The notes: a model not told the origin generated them from the letters alone. DNA of 64,000 nt from Thamnaconus septentrionalis (GCA_009823395.1 CM020516.1:5940001-6004000), one strand, 5' to 3'; shown: positions 12,011-23,389, numbered from the stretch's first letter. Numbers and translations are program-made.

Positions 12011-12873
12011 TCAACCTACACTGAAGAATGAGAAAGATGTGTTTGTTCATAAATCTTTCATCCAAAGGAAATTAAGGCCGGTGTAGCAACCTTTAAACAA
12101 TATTTTAATCTAAATATACAGGGAAAAAATCAAAATAGACAAAGTAAATGAAACTCTGAGGAAATTGAAAAGAGTTCATCCATTTATTTCAGTCGCATCC
12201 TTATCAAATTTGCTCCACTGCACCAGCTGAGTATTTGTGTCTGTTGGAAAGCAACACAATTGCCAGGGAAAACTCTGCTGCTCATGTAAATTTGATTAAC
12301 CGGCGTGTTTTTACTGGCGGGAGTCGCAACCGTCGCTCTCGTCTCCCACCGTCCTCCAACTCCAACCCCCTTTGACTCCACAGGGCAAAACTAACAAGAG
12401 CCGGGGATCAGCGGGTTCTCCTGCCAGGCTGCTCTCTCTGGAACTTGTGGTAAAAACAACATGGAGGGTTCACAGCCGAGCGACTCCGCTTGCACTCTGT
12501 GATCTGCCTGCACAGTCACCACCACTCGCAGGCATCCCGGCACTTTTTATGTTATTTTGCAATTAAACGGGCGGCGGCTTTCCGGCAATATTTCAAAGTT
12601 TTAAAAGGTGTAGTGGGTAAAATTTAGAGATTTTGAGAAAAAACAGCGACATCAAGTGGTTATAGTTTAGATTGCAGCGCTCTTTCGCTCACGCTCCCTC
12701 TCCCGAGTTTGCCAGTGAACTACGGTGGCCCTGCGCACACAAACCTGGATACCTCATCCACCTTCTTCTTTGTTGGTTGATTTGAGTTTATATTTTTGTA
12801 CACACCAGGCTTCCTTAGAAATATAGTGGTACAAGTTGGCAGCTGGGAGCAAGACCCTTAACCTTTGAATATT

Positions 12874-12923
<50 letters not shown>

Positions 12924-14939
12924 AATATTCAATATATATTCTTATATATACGTATAAGAATATTCAAAGGGTAGGTAAACCAATTTACTTTTATTGTGCT
13001 GCAAGTATACACTTTTATTGATGTATTTATGGGGCTGTATATTAAGCTTTTCCCAATATAAAGTTAATAAATCAGTCCATATTTTACACACTGGAGCTTT
13101 AAACAGGACCAAGTGGACTCACTCTGTTGGTTGTGGTGGGAGTTCTGGAAGCCGTTGCCCATGGGCGGCGGCGGCGGGAGGGGTCCCCCCGCCCCCGGCC
13201 TGTCCGGTGGGAGGGGCGGTCTGCCACCTGACGACCTGATGCTGCCTCCACCCACGTTTCGCCCGGAGGGGGGAGGGGGAGGAGGGAGGGGCCCTTTGGA
13301 TACAGAGGAAATTTTCTCATTTTAAATACAACGGCTGAGGCCTCCTCCCATGTTTTTATAGAAAGAAGCTGCTGACCTGTGCGCGTCGACTGGTTCCTCC
13401 CCAGAGACGGCGGCCTCTCATTGGGCGGGAGGGGAGGGGCCCCGAGCGAGCTGGACCGTGGCTGGCAACAAACAAACACATTTTTTAAGATGTGTTAAGC
13501 GCCCGAGTGCAGCGTCTGTGGATGAACAGGAAGCAGCAGGTACCTGTTGAGGGAGCTGTTCCTCTGGGGGAGACGCGGGTTGCTGTGGTCGTCGCCTCCA
13601 GCCGGAGTGGACGGGAGGGGGGGCGGCCCCGGTCGGCCTGGCGGGAGGGGCGGCCCACCGCCGGGTGAGGGTCGGGAGGAGGGTGAGGAGGACGAGGAGG
13701 ACGGCGGCTTGGAGTTGATGGAGGGCGGAGGGGGGGGCATGTCCCGGGACGACCAGTGGCCGCCAACAGGGGCGGGTGGCGGTGGGGGGCGGTCCTCCGG
13801 CAGCGGGGGCCGCCCTCCCGGGGTGGGGGGCACGGAGTGGCGGCTGCTGCTGCTGGGAGGGTGGTGGGGAGGCGAGGAGAAGCCCGGCCTGTGGCTGGCC
13901 GAGGGGCCTCCAGGAGGGGGAGGCAGGGGGCCGTGCCTCCCCGGCGGGACGCTGGGAGGGGCCGAGTTGAAGTTGGGTCTCCCCGGCGGCGGGGGGGCGC
14001 CTCGGGACTGCGGGCTGCTCTGGGTGGGTCGAGGTGTGTTGGGGATGGGCGGGGGCCCCCCCATGCTGTCCGCCCTGGAACTGGGCCGGCCCTTTGGGAG
14101 ATCGGGAGGGTTCCCACGGTGACCCGGGGAAGATCCGGGCAGCTTCGGGGGGCCGCCGCCGCCAAACGGGGGGGCGGGGCCACTGGATCGGCCCCCAGTG
14201 GGGAGCGCAGGTCCTCGACTGGGCGATGGAGAGTCTGAAGCAACACAGCAAAGATGACTGACGTTACAATCCCTGGATGAAGGAATCTCGGTAGGAGAAG
14301 CATGACTATCTATTTATCTATCTATCTATCTATCTATCTATATCTATATCTATATCTACATATCTATATCTTATATGCTGCTTCTTGTCAATTCGCCTAC
14401 CGGTGGAGTCTCTGTTTGTTGCAGACCTCAGTTTGGGCATCCCGCCTGCAAACAGGCCTCCTAAACCTCCAGGAGAGCTGCCGCCAAAACCTCCTCCTCC
14501 TCCACCTCCTCCACCTCCGCCACCACCTCCACCGCCGCCACCTCCTCCTCCTCCTCCTCCTCCTCCTCCTCCACCTTTGGGTGCTGAACAAATCGTCAAA
14601 CACATACAGGAATCAGTCATTGACATTGCTGAGGAACTACAGCACCGAGAGACAAGGTGGTGGTCCTGACAGGGACATACTGTCCAGCTGAGGTCCACTC
14701 CGGTCATTGGTCACTGTCTTCTTTAGCCGCGACCCTTTGCAGATGTCCGACAGCAGAGCGTTCCTCCCCTGGTTCTCCGACCGGTTCAGAGCCGGCTTCT
14801 CAGTGTTGGCCTGGGACACACGTGCACTCAAACATTCAGCCATGAACAAACAAAACACAGAAATAATCTGAAAACAAGACTGATGCCAACTTACCAACGC
14901 AAAGGTGGGAGGGGGAGGCGGGGGAGGCGGGACAGGCAT
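11558..14939 (-). CDS. wipf1: WIPF1 (WIP), WASP-interacting protein
   Basis: WIP binds and stabilises WASP/N-WASP and binds actin and profilin, controlling actin assembly. Minus-strand exons: 14939-14895, 14810-14681, 14583-14401, 14234-13544, 13461-13377, 13293-13123, 11902-11789, 11610-11558 (TGA 11560-11558). The N-terminus [15 protein letters not shown] is followed by the WH2 actin-binding motif ([19 protein letters not shown]). Next come a glycine tract, [11 protein letters not shown], and a long proline-rich region with many PPLP/PPPP profilin- and SH3-type sites. The WASP-binding module [21 protein letters not shown] is in exon 7 and the tail APPLPPIPR in exon 8. The order is that of human WIPF1, and the length (about 490 residues) is close to human (503). 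Exon 5 is one base short for the reading frame; see the findings. The neighbour gpr155 is conserved in synteny. Confidence 0.95.
11980..12003. repeat. poly(T) tract
   Basis: A run of about 24 T lies in wipf1 intron 6, just upstream of exon 7 as read on the minus strand. Confidence 0.7.
12599..13103. mobile_element. TIR element in wipf1 intron 6 (family A)
   Basis: The left end (TTTTAAAAGGTGTAGTGGGT, from about 12599) is an imperfect inverted copy of the right end (TTTTACACACTGGAGCTTTAA, to about 13103, shown in part). Inside is GTTTGCCAGTGAACTACGG, the reverse of a block in the copies at 5416 and 56861, so the orientation is opposite. TTAA/TTTAAA at the borders suggests a piggyBac-like TTAA target. 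The internal AT palindrome at 12863-12969 may be a later insertion or expansion. Confidence 0.6.
12863..12969. repeat. AT-rich palindrome
   Basis: CTTTGAATATTC at 12863-12874 is exactly repaired by GAATATTCAAAG at 12958-12969. Between them lie (AT)n and a second smaller inverted repeat (TATAAGAATATTC / ATATTCTTATA). The whole can form a long hairpin or cruciform in wipf1 intron 6. Confidence 0.85.
14303..14370. repeat. (CTAT)n tetranucleotide repeat
   Basis: CTAT/ATCT units pass into ATATCT hexamers in wipf1 intron 3, about 30 bp past the exon 3 donor as read on the minus strand. Confidence 0.85.
14489..14575 (-). repeat. wipf1: 29-residue polyglycine tract in wipf1 exon 3
   Basis: The complement of a CCT/CCA/CCG triplet run encodes 29 consecutive glycines, using mixed GGA, GGT and GGC codons. 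The human protein has a glycine-rich segment at the same place, but broken by Phe and Ser. Mixed codons mean part of the tract is under amino acid constraint. The pure (CTC)n part at about 14541-14570 is prone to slippage. Confidence 0.9.
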
Positions 14940-15258
14940 CTTCCTTTTATTTTACTTTGGTTTATATGCACTGGAACAACGCGCCCTGGTGGACAGATGA
15001 GACACACGCAACACGATTAACTCGAGTCCTTCCGACGCACACGTGTGTTTCCATAAAGCAAAAAGACCTCCCACCAAGTTAAGGCCCATGTCACTGGAAT
15101 GGATGCAAACGGAGAAGATCAGCCCAAAACATTTGTTTCAAAATTGGGCCAAAAATAAAGAAGGCAGCACTTCCTCATTAACACGCTGTTTGATCTGCAG
15201 CATCTTGGCAGGAGTTCACACAAGTCATTTTCTGCATTCCATTTATATAGTTTTAAAA

Positions 15259-15292
15259 AAAGTATATGTATATGTATATATATATATATAAA
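15259..15292. repeat. (TA)n-rich microsatellite
   Basis: TATATG and TA units run for about 30 bp in the wipf1 5' region. Confidence 0.75.
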
Positions 15293-16414
15293 TAATGCAT
15301 GTTCAAATTCACACCAACAGACAATATCAAGCCTCTGACTTCAGGCACACTCTCACAGTCAGACCTGAGGTCCTCTGAGGCCCTCTGACTTCCTGCACGC
15401 TGCTGACAAACAGGAAGTCACCGCTGAGCTCCAGCACCGCAGCCATGCGGTTGCCAGGAAGATGCTCGAACGTCTCTGCACCTCCGCCGCCTCACAAGGT
15501 GCTCTCCTCTTTCCTCCGACTGACTTTCAGTTCAGCCCTTTTACTTGCGATTTGCCTCCGACAGGCTGCTGTCACATCTCGATGTCACCTTTCTTATTTA
15601 CGACCAGCGTCGCTACTTCCTGCTCACCGTTAACGAAAAAAAAAAGGGCCTTCTCATACAAATGCCAAACGTTTCCAGATCTCACGACCATCTGCCTGCA
15701 CTTCCTTTGGCGCAACAGACACTTTGGCGCACAGAACGAGCATGGTGCAATACCCACTGCAATATTGGAGATTCATCTAGTTATGGATGGTTCAATGGTA
15801 CGAGTAAAGCATGAATAAAAAAATAAAGGTTAACGCATAAACAGTTGCATCTTCTTAAAAATCAAAATCTGCAAACTAGCTTATTAAAAACAACAAAACA
15901 TATCAATGCATGCAAAAATCTGCCAAATAAATATGAAAATAATCATTTTAAATGAAAGCACCATTAATATCTGACAGATGCACACATGCACAACACTTAT
16001 ACTTTCGATATGAACACTGCTTAGTAGCCAACACCCACACTTTCTTTTGAACAGGCAGAGATGCTGCTGTTATTAATGTGCCAGTCTGCAGTTCAAGTGG
16101 AGGGAAGGTTGCTGGTCTGAGCGTCAACGACGGTTCTCGATATCAGCATGTGTGACTAAAACAGGTAGGGGAAGAGGAACATTTTGTTCACCAAGAGATT
16201 AACACTCCAACAACCGCAACTTGATGAGTGAAGTCAGCAGCAACCGTCAATCATTCCGACGCCCCACAATTTATTAAAACGAAAAAATAAAATCACAGGA
16301 TTTTGAATTGATATGTTTCAGACTACTACTCATTTCAAAATATTCATTTTTCAAACCAGTCTTCAGTGGAGCAGTTGATATGGCAAGCAGTCGAAAAGAA
16401 AAGCAAAAGGATAT

Positions 16415-16605
16415 TTAGCCCTCTGTTTGCAGCTGACAGCAAACATGTTTGGTTGAAGCAAAAGCCAAATGTGAAAAAGTGATGATTCGTTTTGTTTTTC
16501 CATTTGTTTGGACAAGAGAGACAAAAGCAAAGCGGCAGCAACAGCAGGCCAGAGTTGTTGCGCGAACCTGGAGGAGGAATCAGGGCTCTTGGTGACATCA
16601 CAAAG
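16415..16605. mobile_element. dispersed repeat copy (family B), tentative
   Basis: It contains TTAGCCCTCTGTTTGCAGC near its start and GGTGACATCACAAAGGG near its end. The same two blocks in the same order bound the copies at 42325-42500 and 55190-55310. The sequence between is diverged. Confidence 0.45.
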
Positions 16606-17052
16606 GGTTTATTTTCAGAACTGTCTGTTTAAGCGCGCACTTTCTGAAAACTGCAGGGGAAACGAAGCGCTGCAATCAATTGCGTCTAATTTACGGCGAT
16701 GAAGTAAATTTTGCGTCACGAGACCTTTCAGCCGCTGGTTGTGCAGCGCTGATGGGAACTTGCGGATGAGAAAATCACTTCCTCAGGCAGTGGACAAATG
16801 CTTCTGTTTTGCCAACAGAGTTTGTTTGGGTGGAAAAAGAAACCTTGCTCAGCTCTGCAACCTTTTTTTAAATCCTCTGTCACCAACAGAAAACAGAACT
16901 AGACACAAACAAAAAGGGCCAAACTGGCAAACTGAGGTCATTTCTGAGTCAATGGGAACAAACACACACAAAAAAAGAGAAAGAGTTTCGTGATAGGAAA
17001 CAATTCTGAGTGGCGAGAAACTGAAATGCATGATGGTGCTAGTCCTAAAAGA

Positions 17053-17073
17053 CACACACACACACACACACAC
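17053..17073. repeat. (CA)n microsatellite
   Basis: About 10 CA units lie in the wipf1 5' region. Confidence 0.85.
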
Positions 17074-17178
17074 ACATGGACTAATATTAGCTAAGCACAC
17101 AATGATCCCTTTGAAAGAGAGAGAAAGAGAGACGGAGACAGAATCCAGAGTTTGGATGCTTTAAAGGGACACACTGTT

Positions 17179-17204
17179 TCTCTCTCTCACTCGCCCTCTG
17201 CCCC

Positions 17205-17242
<38 letters not shown>
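17179..17242. repeat. (CT)n followed by (CA)n
   Basis: A CTCTCT-rich tract (17179-17228) runs directly into CACACA (17229-17242). Confidence 0.85.
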
Positions 17243-17243
<1 letters not shown>

Positions 17244-17759
17244 GCCACATGTTTCCGTTTACAAATGCCCATAAAAAGTGTTCTTGCTTGTTCTTGTTCA
17301 TGCTGCCACTGAGCCTCCTGCGCAGCCTCTCAGACCCTGCGAGAGTTCTAAAGCGTCAGCATGAGCTCGCTCACGCAGACAGACACAAACGATGTTTGGG
17401 ATTAAAAAGTAATCACGGCTCTGCCAAGAGATTTCAGTGCGGTCCCCTTAAAATCAGCACGCAAACACAACACCACAACTAACCCTCAACCACGAGCAAC
17501 ACTTTCAAAGAAAAGAAAGAAAGTCATTGCTGTGGCCATTACTCAGCTAAAAGTTCACGTTTTGAACATTTTCAGATTCTCATCCCATCCCGAGCTGAAA
17601 CACATGCTTTCAATAGCTGCGTTGCCATTACTCCTGGAGGTGCACAAAACCTAAATATCGCAATAAAAAACTGGTCATGAGAACACCTAAACTTTGAAAA
17701 TTTGTAGTTATATTGCTTTTATTTTGTGAAAACCTGTCATGAAAACGCAGCCATAGAAA

Positions 17760-17880
17760 GTGGGCTAGAGGGCGGCGCCAACACCTGGCTGGGGGTGTGG
17801 TCACTAAACTGGGAGACATGTTACCGTCACCACCTGTGACATCACGAGGGGCTGCTTTTCAACACTGATTGTGTTTTAAC
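17760..17880. mobile_element. dispersed repeat copy (family B)
   Basis: It shares GCCAACACCTGG, GGTGTGGTC and a TGTGACATCACGAGGG block with 42400-42490, where the counterparts are GCCAACACCTGGTTTGGGG and TGTGACGTCACAGAGGG. Confidence 0.6.
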
Positions 17881-18274
17881 TCATTTATATGAAAAGCAAA
17901 AGTGAATAATAACTCAAAAAAAACAATATCATGCCTTTCAATTTTCATTTGATGTACGTAAATGTCACTATGGCAGACTCTGCACAAGTATCTGCATGTA
18001 AACGTGGTAGGTTGTGGTCTGAGAGGAGATGATGGGTGGGCGTCAGTAACTTGACCACCGTTGATGCAGTCACACTGAAATCGTCATTTCCAGCCATTCA
18101 AAGTTACATTTGTTTGTTTTTTTGCTCAAACCACAACAGTGAGAGATCAGAAGCAGTTCATAAAGCCGCTGCTCAGCAAAAAGAACTAAAACGGCTGAGT
18201 TGATTTTGAACATGACTCAGGCAGAGAGAAAATGTAATTTTAGACACTGTGAATGTTGCCCAGGGTGGTGATAA

Positions 18275-18276
<2 letters not shown>

Positions 18277-18335
<59 letters not shown>
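18277..18335. repeat. (GT)n microsatellite
   Basis: About 29 uninterrupted GT units. Confidence 0.95.
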
Positions 18336-18336
<1 letters not shown>

Positions 18337-18693
18337 CCAGGCACGGAGAGGTGCTGAGTGGCTGAGCTAACATCCTGCTGCACCTTCACTTGCACTAGCT
18401 CACACAGCCACTTCTGCTGACATCTGTGGCTCCGTGGCTTCTAGATTCTTCTTTTCTCAGGCCACATTTCAGTTTCCACTCGCCACCAGGCAAAATAGAG
18501 CCAACTAAATCACTGACATAGTGCACCTGTGTAATTTTGGCTAAAAACAAATACAAATCCAGTAATTTCTTTTTAACCTAAGGTTGCGATAATTGGTTAC
18601 AAATACCTAATTTTGATGTTTTATTGTTGCATTTTAGAAAATGCATTATTATATATTATTATTATATATGATTAAATTAAAATCTCATTATTG

Positions 18694-18704
18694 TTATAAT
18701 AATA

Positions 18705-18751
<47 letters not shown>

Positions 18752-18753
18752 TT
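18694..18753. repeat. (AAT)n microsatellite
   Basis: About 20 AAT units lie inside a longer AT-rich zone. Confidence 0.9.
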
Positions 18754-19293
18754 AAATGAACGAACAAATCATTATTCTCCGCCACCAGGGGGCAGGCAAC
18801 CATCAATATTACCTCCCTGGATGCTGTTTAACAACTTTTTTATCTTCCTTCTGCAGCAAGACGTCATCTCTAAATTTGTCACGTCCAGAAAATGAGCTCG
18901 GACGTGACAGCCACATGGCACCAACACACTCGACAGCTCACTGCACGTTTACATCGAGCTCTTGTGACTTCCGCTGTTTCGGCTGCAACACTTAAAAAGT
19001 GCAGCCGTGCGTGACAGCAGCCTCCCCCGTCGCAGCACAAATAAACTACAGAGGTCGTTGGCGCACCGAGCGGTTCTAAAGAGGTGCATCACCTCCTCAG
19101 TGACCACCCACCCCCCACCACAAACACCACCACAACCCCTCTGCCCGTCAACGCCCCCCACCCCCACCTGTCTGCACTACTTACTCAGTATTCGTCAGTA
19201 GACGAGTCAGTGGGATATTGATAAGGTGGCAGGAGAAGCAACTGAGGTCATTCCTTTAGAGAAGGTTCAGAATGTGAAGCTGAAATGACACAC

Positions 19294-19353
19294 GGAGAAG
19301 AAGAAGAAGAAGAAGAAGAAGAAGAAGAAGAAGAAGAAGAAGAAGAAGAAGAA
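19294..19353. repeat. (GAA)n microsatellite
   Basis: About 20 uninterrupted GAA units, a purine/pyrimidine mirror repeat able to form triplex DNA. Confidence 0.92.
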
Positions 19354-19873
19354 ATAGAGAGAGAAGCAGAAAATTAGTAGCATGTAAACAGTCTTTCATC
19401 ATCTCTTCAGCGATCGCTTCGATTTTCTCAATTCCTCTTCTTCTGAACTTGCGTCTCGCATTGCGGAGCACTTGAGTGCAAAGCAGAGTTAAATACAGCA
19501 GACGCTACTTCCTCTTTGTGAGTTTGGGTGGTGGTGGTGGGGAAAGGGGGGGGGGGGTTGCAATGAGGACTGTATTGACAAAAATGCCTTTTTCCAAACC
19601 CATCACTATCTCCTTGATGTCCAGGCGTTTCTGGGAGACGACTGTTGACATTGCCATGACATCTAGTGGCCAAATTATTTTGTACATGGCCCCTTTAATT
19701 TTTTTTTTTTTTTTATCCTTCGTTAACGCGAGACGTTCATGTTGCCACGGTTTGCTAAAGTAGACAAGAGTGACAATTGAAGCAGGAAATCCCCATTTTT
19801 ATCTTATGAGACCAGCGGCATTAACACTCAGTTAACTTCTTTCATCAGGAGACACACACACAAGCACTTGCAT

Positions 19874-19874
<1 letters not shown>

Positions 19875-19957
<83 letters not shown>
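19875..19957. repeat. (CA)n microsatellite
   Basis: About 41 CA units with no interruption. Confidence 0.95.
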
Positions 19958-19959
<2 letters not shown>

Positions 19960-21563
19960 ATTGACTCAGGTGATTCATAGTGATTGGTCATAGTTTGATC
20001 TTCCTGTGAAAACGCTAAATGACGTCAATATGATAAAATATCAAGACAGCAAAAAGAGAGATTACAAAGTTCATATTTTTCTGCCTTGACTTTAGTTAAA
20101 TGGATCTTGCTCTGCCTCAACAGGCACCGCGGTTCCTCAAAGAAGCAGGAAGAACACCAGTGTTGTGTGTTTCACCCGCTGAAAATGAAGAACGGCCTCC
20201 ATTTAGCCCAGTGCGACTGGATTAAAGCTGCCGGACAAAAGAGTTTACAGAGCGCCACAGCATCCACTTCCTGTGCACCATGTCACACTTCCTGCCTGAA
20301 GAGCACAACCAGGGGCAGCCTGCCAAGTCTGTCTCTCTCTCTCTATGTCTCCATCTATCTGTCTCTCTGGGCGACTTAATAAGCCTGCAGAAAAGTTGCC
20401 AGTAAATGAAGCTGCAACCTTGTTGTTCACAGAAAGGCAAATGATTCAACACGTCAAAAGGGGCGGGGGGTTGTGGTCTCACTTCATAAATCATGTGGCC
20501 TGTCGCGCAACAGGAACTTGATGTGACTTCACACAAGAACTTCCAGATGCACCCCCGGAATAGTCCAGTAGAAATGAAGCGCAATTCTCACAGTTCAGCA
20601 TTTTCTTTCCGAAGAAGCTCAGCTCAGAATTTGAGTCGAATTCGTCACCTTCACCTTTTTGCGTTTGGGACTGCATAAACAGAAACGATTGTCTGTCCTT
20701 GTGGCTAACATTAAACCTCCATTTTTTTTAATTGTTTCTTATTATTTTCCCACAATATAAAAGCTACAATGTGTCCCAACGGCTAAATCTCATTGGAGTG
20801 GCATAGCATAAATTGCCACTTCGCATTTTACAATTAGGTTTTTTTTTTCTCTGCTCGCGTGGAAAGTGGGGGAACATACACAAATCGACCCAACATTCTG
20901 TTTTTCTTGAGGCTTCGCTTGTTGCGTCTCGCAGAGGGAACCAGTAACTCACAAGGCCGTCCTTGAGCTTGTACGTACACAACACCACATATGTCGTCCA
21001 GACCGGCTTCAGAAAAGGTCCGGGAGGGAGTGGAGGTGGTAGGGGAGGGGGTTGGTCCTTCATTCTGGTTGGGTTGCATTCAAAGCAGCAGTGCCAGGTA
21101 GATAAACAGGACCAGAGCAGCGAGTTCAAGATCCCCATGTTTGCTGAAAACCTGTAAAGCAGCAGCCTGCAGCCGCCGTCGTTAGCACAAAGCTTCAGGC
21201 AAACATTCATTAGCCTCAGCAAGCAGGAAGGGGGGAGGGAAGGAGTGGGGTGAGGAGGTGTGGGGGAGGGGGGTGAGGTGACCCCATCCGGCATGTCACA
21301 GTCACATGAAGAGCCTGCAGCCGAGTCAGTCACTTATGATGCTTTGTGATCACACCATGCCAGAGTGACTCACGTCCAGCCAGGCAGCACGCAGGCCTGA
21401 CAAAAAATGTCATTCAAACGCTTCGAAAAAATGAAAAGAAAAAAATCTTTCAGTTCCGAGTGGGGAAAGAGCGGCGGCGGTTACTGAGAGCCCTCGGGCG
21501 CATTCTGACCAGATGAGATGAGCTGTCCAGCGACAATGACTTTGACCAGTCGCATTCACATGG

Positions 21564-21686
21564 TCCTACACCAGTTCATGAGTCCCAGTTCATGAGTCCC
21601 ATTCATGAGTCCTACACCAGTTCATGAGTCCCATTCATGAGTCCCACACCAGTTCATGAGTCTCAGCCCAGTTCATGAGTCCCAGC
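21564..21686. repeat. minisatellite, CCAGTTCATGAGTCC unit
   Basis: Six to seven diverged copies of a 14-25 bp unit (core TTCATGAGTCCCA), some carrying an extra TACACCAG. The core includes TCATGA and a TGAGTC half, which resembles an AP-1 site. Confidence 0.85.
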
Positions 21687-21689
21687 GCC

Positions 21690-21960
21690 GGGGTGGACGT
21701 GGAGATGCCACGATGCAGGATCACATGACTCGCAACAGGAAGCGCAGCCGAGTGCCGACGCGGAGCACAGGGCCGCTTTATGTTCCCTGCGCCGCTGCGG
21801 AGCCACGCGCGCTAAACGAATGCACATGGTGTCCTGTGACTGCAGAGACGTGCGCTCTCTTCACATTAGCGCGTCTCCAGTGCACCGAGGGTGGCGAGAG
21901 GGAGGAGGAGAAGTGGAGGCGGGGGCGAGGAACACCCGGGAGCAGCAGGAACCAGGGATG
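21690..21960. promoter_or_regulatory. CpG-rich block in wipf1 upstream region
   Basis: CpG density is clearly above the surroundings (for example gacgcggagc, gcgcgctaaacg, ttagcgcgtc). It might be an alternative wipf1 promoter or an enhancer. No exon was recognised. Confidence 0.3.
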
Positions 21961-22358
21961 AGCTGAGGTGAATCCCAATCAAATGCACGTGGAAACTGAC
22001 TTCTGTGTTTTTTTGCATGTGTGTCTGTTGCAGCTGTGAGGAATGCCAAGAACTCAGAGCTACAGTGGACCAAAAAACAAGTTTAGTGACAAAAGCACAT
22101 GATGAGCAGGGGAGCAGATGAACGTAAACAAGGCTCCTTATCTTTCCTATCTGGGCAGCTGAATATAGTAGCGAGGCTGCTGCACTGTCATCCACACCAG
22201 GAACAGACATGCAGAAGTCAAGCCTATATGGTCTAGTTCCTCATTATTGCAAGTGAGGCCCTGTGAGGTGACACACACACAAAAACTAGTCACAATATTC
22301 AGTTCTGGGCCACAATCGCACAATGACGCACAGTCAGTTCAACTATATTAACTTAACA

Positions 22359-22440
22359 CAGACCTGGGCAAAGTACGGCCCGCGGGCCACATTCGGCCTG
22401 CTGCGTGTCTCTGTCCGGCCCGTGTGAGGGCAGTCCTAAA
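22359..22440. mobile_element. hAT-like transposon end
   Basis: CAGACCTGGGCAAAGTACGG followed by CCCGCGGGCC and GGCCTG/CCGGCCC matches the well-known terminal sequence of vertebrate hAT-type elements, which begin CAG..GGGCAAACTACGGCCCGCGGGCC. Only one end is clear. The following TTCTA repeat (22643-22682) with ACAATAAAGATTGATTCTA looks like the 3' tail of a different retroposon inserted nearby. Confidence 0.65.
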
Positions 22441-22642
22441 TTACACAATCTACCCATCGATTGCGAAGGTAGTTAGACTCGATCGCATGGAGAGAGAGGG
22501 AGAGTCGCGAAGATACTTCTGCGCCATTACCAGTTTTTTATTGCCATTTTTAGGTTTTGCACAATTCTAGGAGTCATAGAAACGCAGCTCTTGTCTTTCT
22601 TGTTGTCTTTTCCACCACGTTTTCCACCCTGGTGGACAATAA

Positions 22643-22682
22643 AGATTGATTCTATTCTATACTATTCTATTCTATTCTATTC
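22643..22682. repeat. (TTCTA)n pentanucleotide repeat
   Basis: About seven TTCTA units follow GACAATAAAGATTGA. Short tandem tails of this kind often mark the 3' end of a LINE-mobilised element in fish. Confidence 0.8.
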
Positions 22683-23388
22683 TGTTCTACAAAGGGCAGA
22701 GCTTGAGACCAGAGGGGACGTAAATTGTGGGGAGGTGGAGGCGGACCAAATACAATAACAAACATGCATTATCATCAATGCAGCAACAGAAAGTCACAGA
22801 AACATTTCAGTTAGCCTAGCAGAGCGAGCAGCAGAACATCAGCCCCGAGCTGGCATCAGCCCTTTATGACATCACAAGGAGCGCCCGTTCCCCATAACGC
22901 CTCCCCAAGGTTAGCGGCACAACAGGAGTCCTGGGTGTAAGACACAGATCTGAGAGTTGTGTGAAGTGCCTCCGACACGGGACCTTTAAAGGCTGAATGA
23001 TGCTCTGTTGCAGACACAACCAGAGTTCCATCATAGCTACCGCGGCTCTGAATCCAAACAGTGTCAGAACTGGTAGACACATTTCAGGGGGAGAAATGCA
23101 ATGATTTTTTCCTACTCGGGGGTGGGGGAATACGACGCAGCGGGCTTCGAGACTATTTCACACATTAGCTGCTCCAGACTGTGAGCTCAGCTCTGCCAGG
23201 CAGACGGCTGAAATATGAGCAGCAAAAAAAAGAACGTCCGTGAGCAGTAAAAAAAAAAAAAAAAAAAGAACGTCCGTGAACTTATGCAACAATTGAGAAC
23301 CAACCGTTAAGTAACATCCTGCATGATGAAAAGCAAAGAACTTTGACGTTTGACATGTTTCACTCGGAGCTCAACGAAAGGAAGCTTG

Positions 23389-23389
<1 letters not shown>

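Noticed and set aside
13547..14261. Long + strand open frames opposite wipf1
   Set aside because: They are antisense shadows of the proline-rich wipf1 exon 4: CCN codons read backwards give Gly/Arg/Trp-rich frames.
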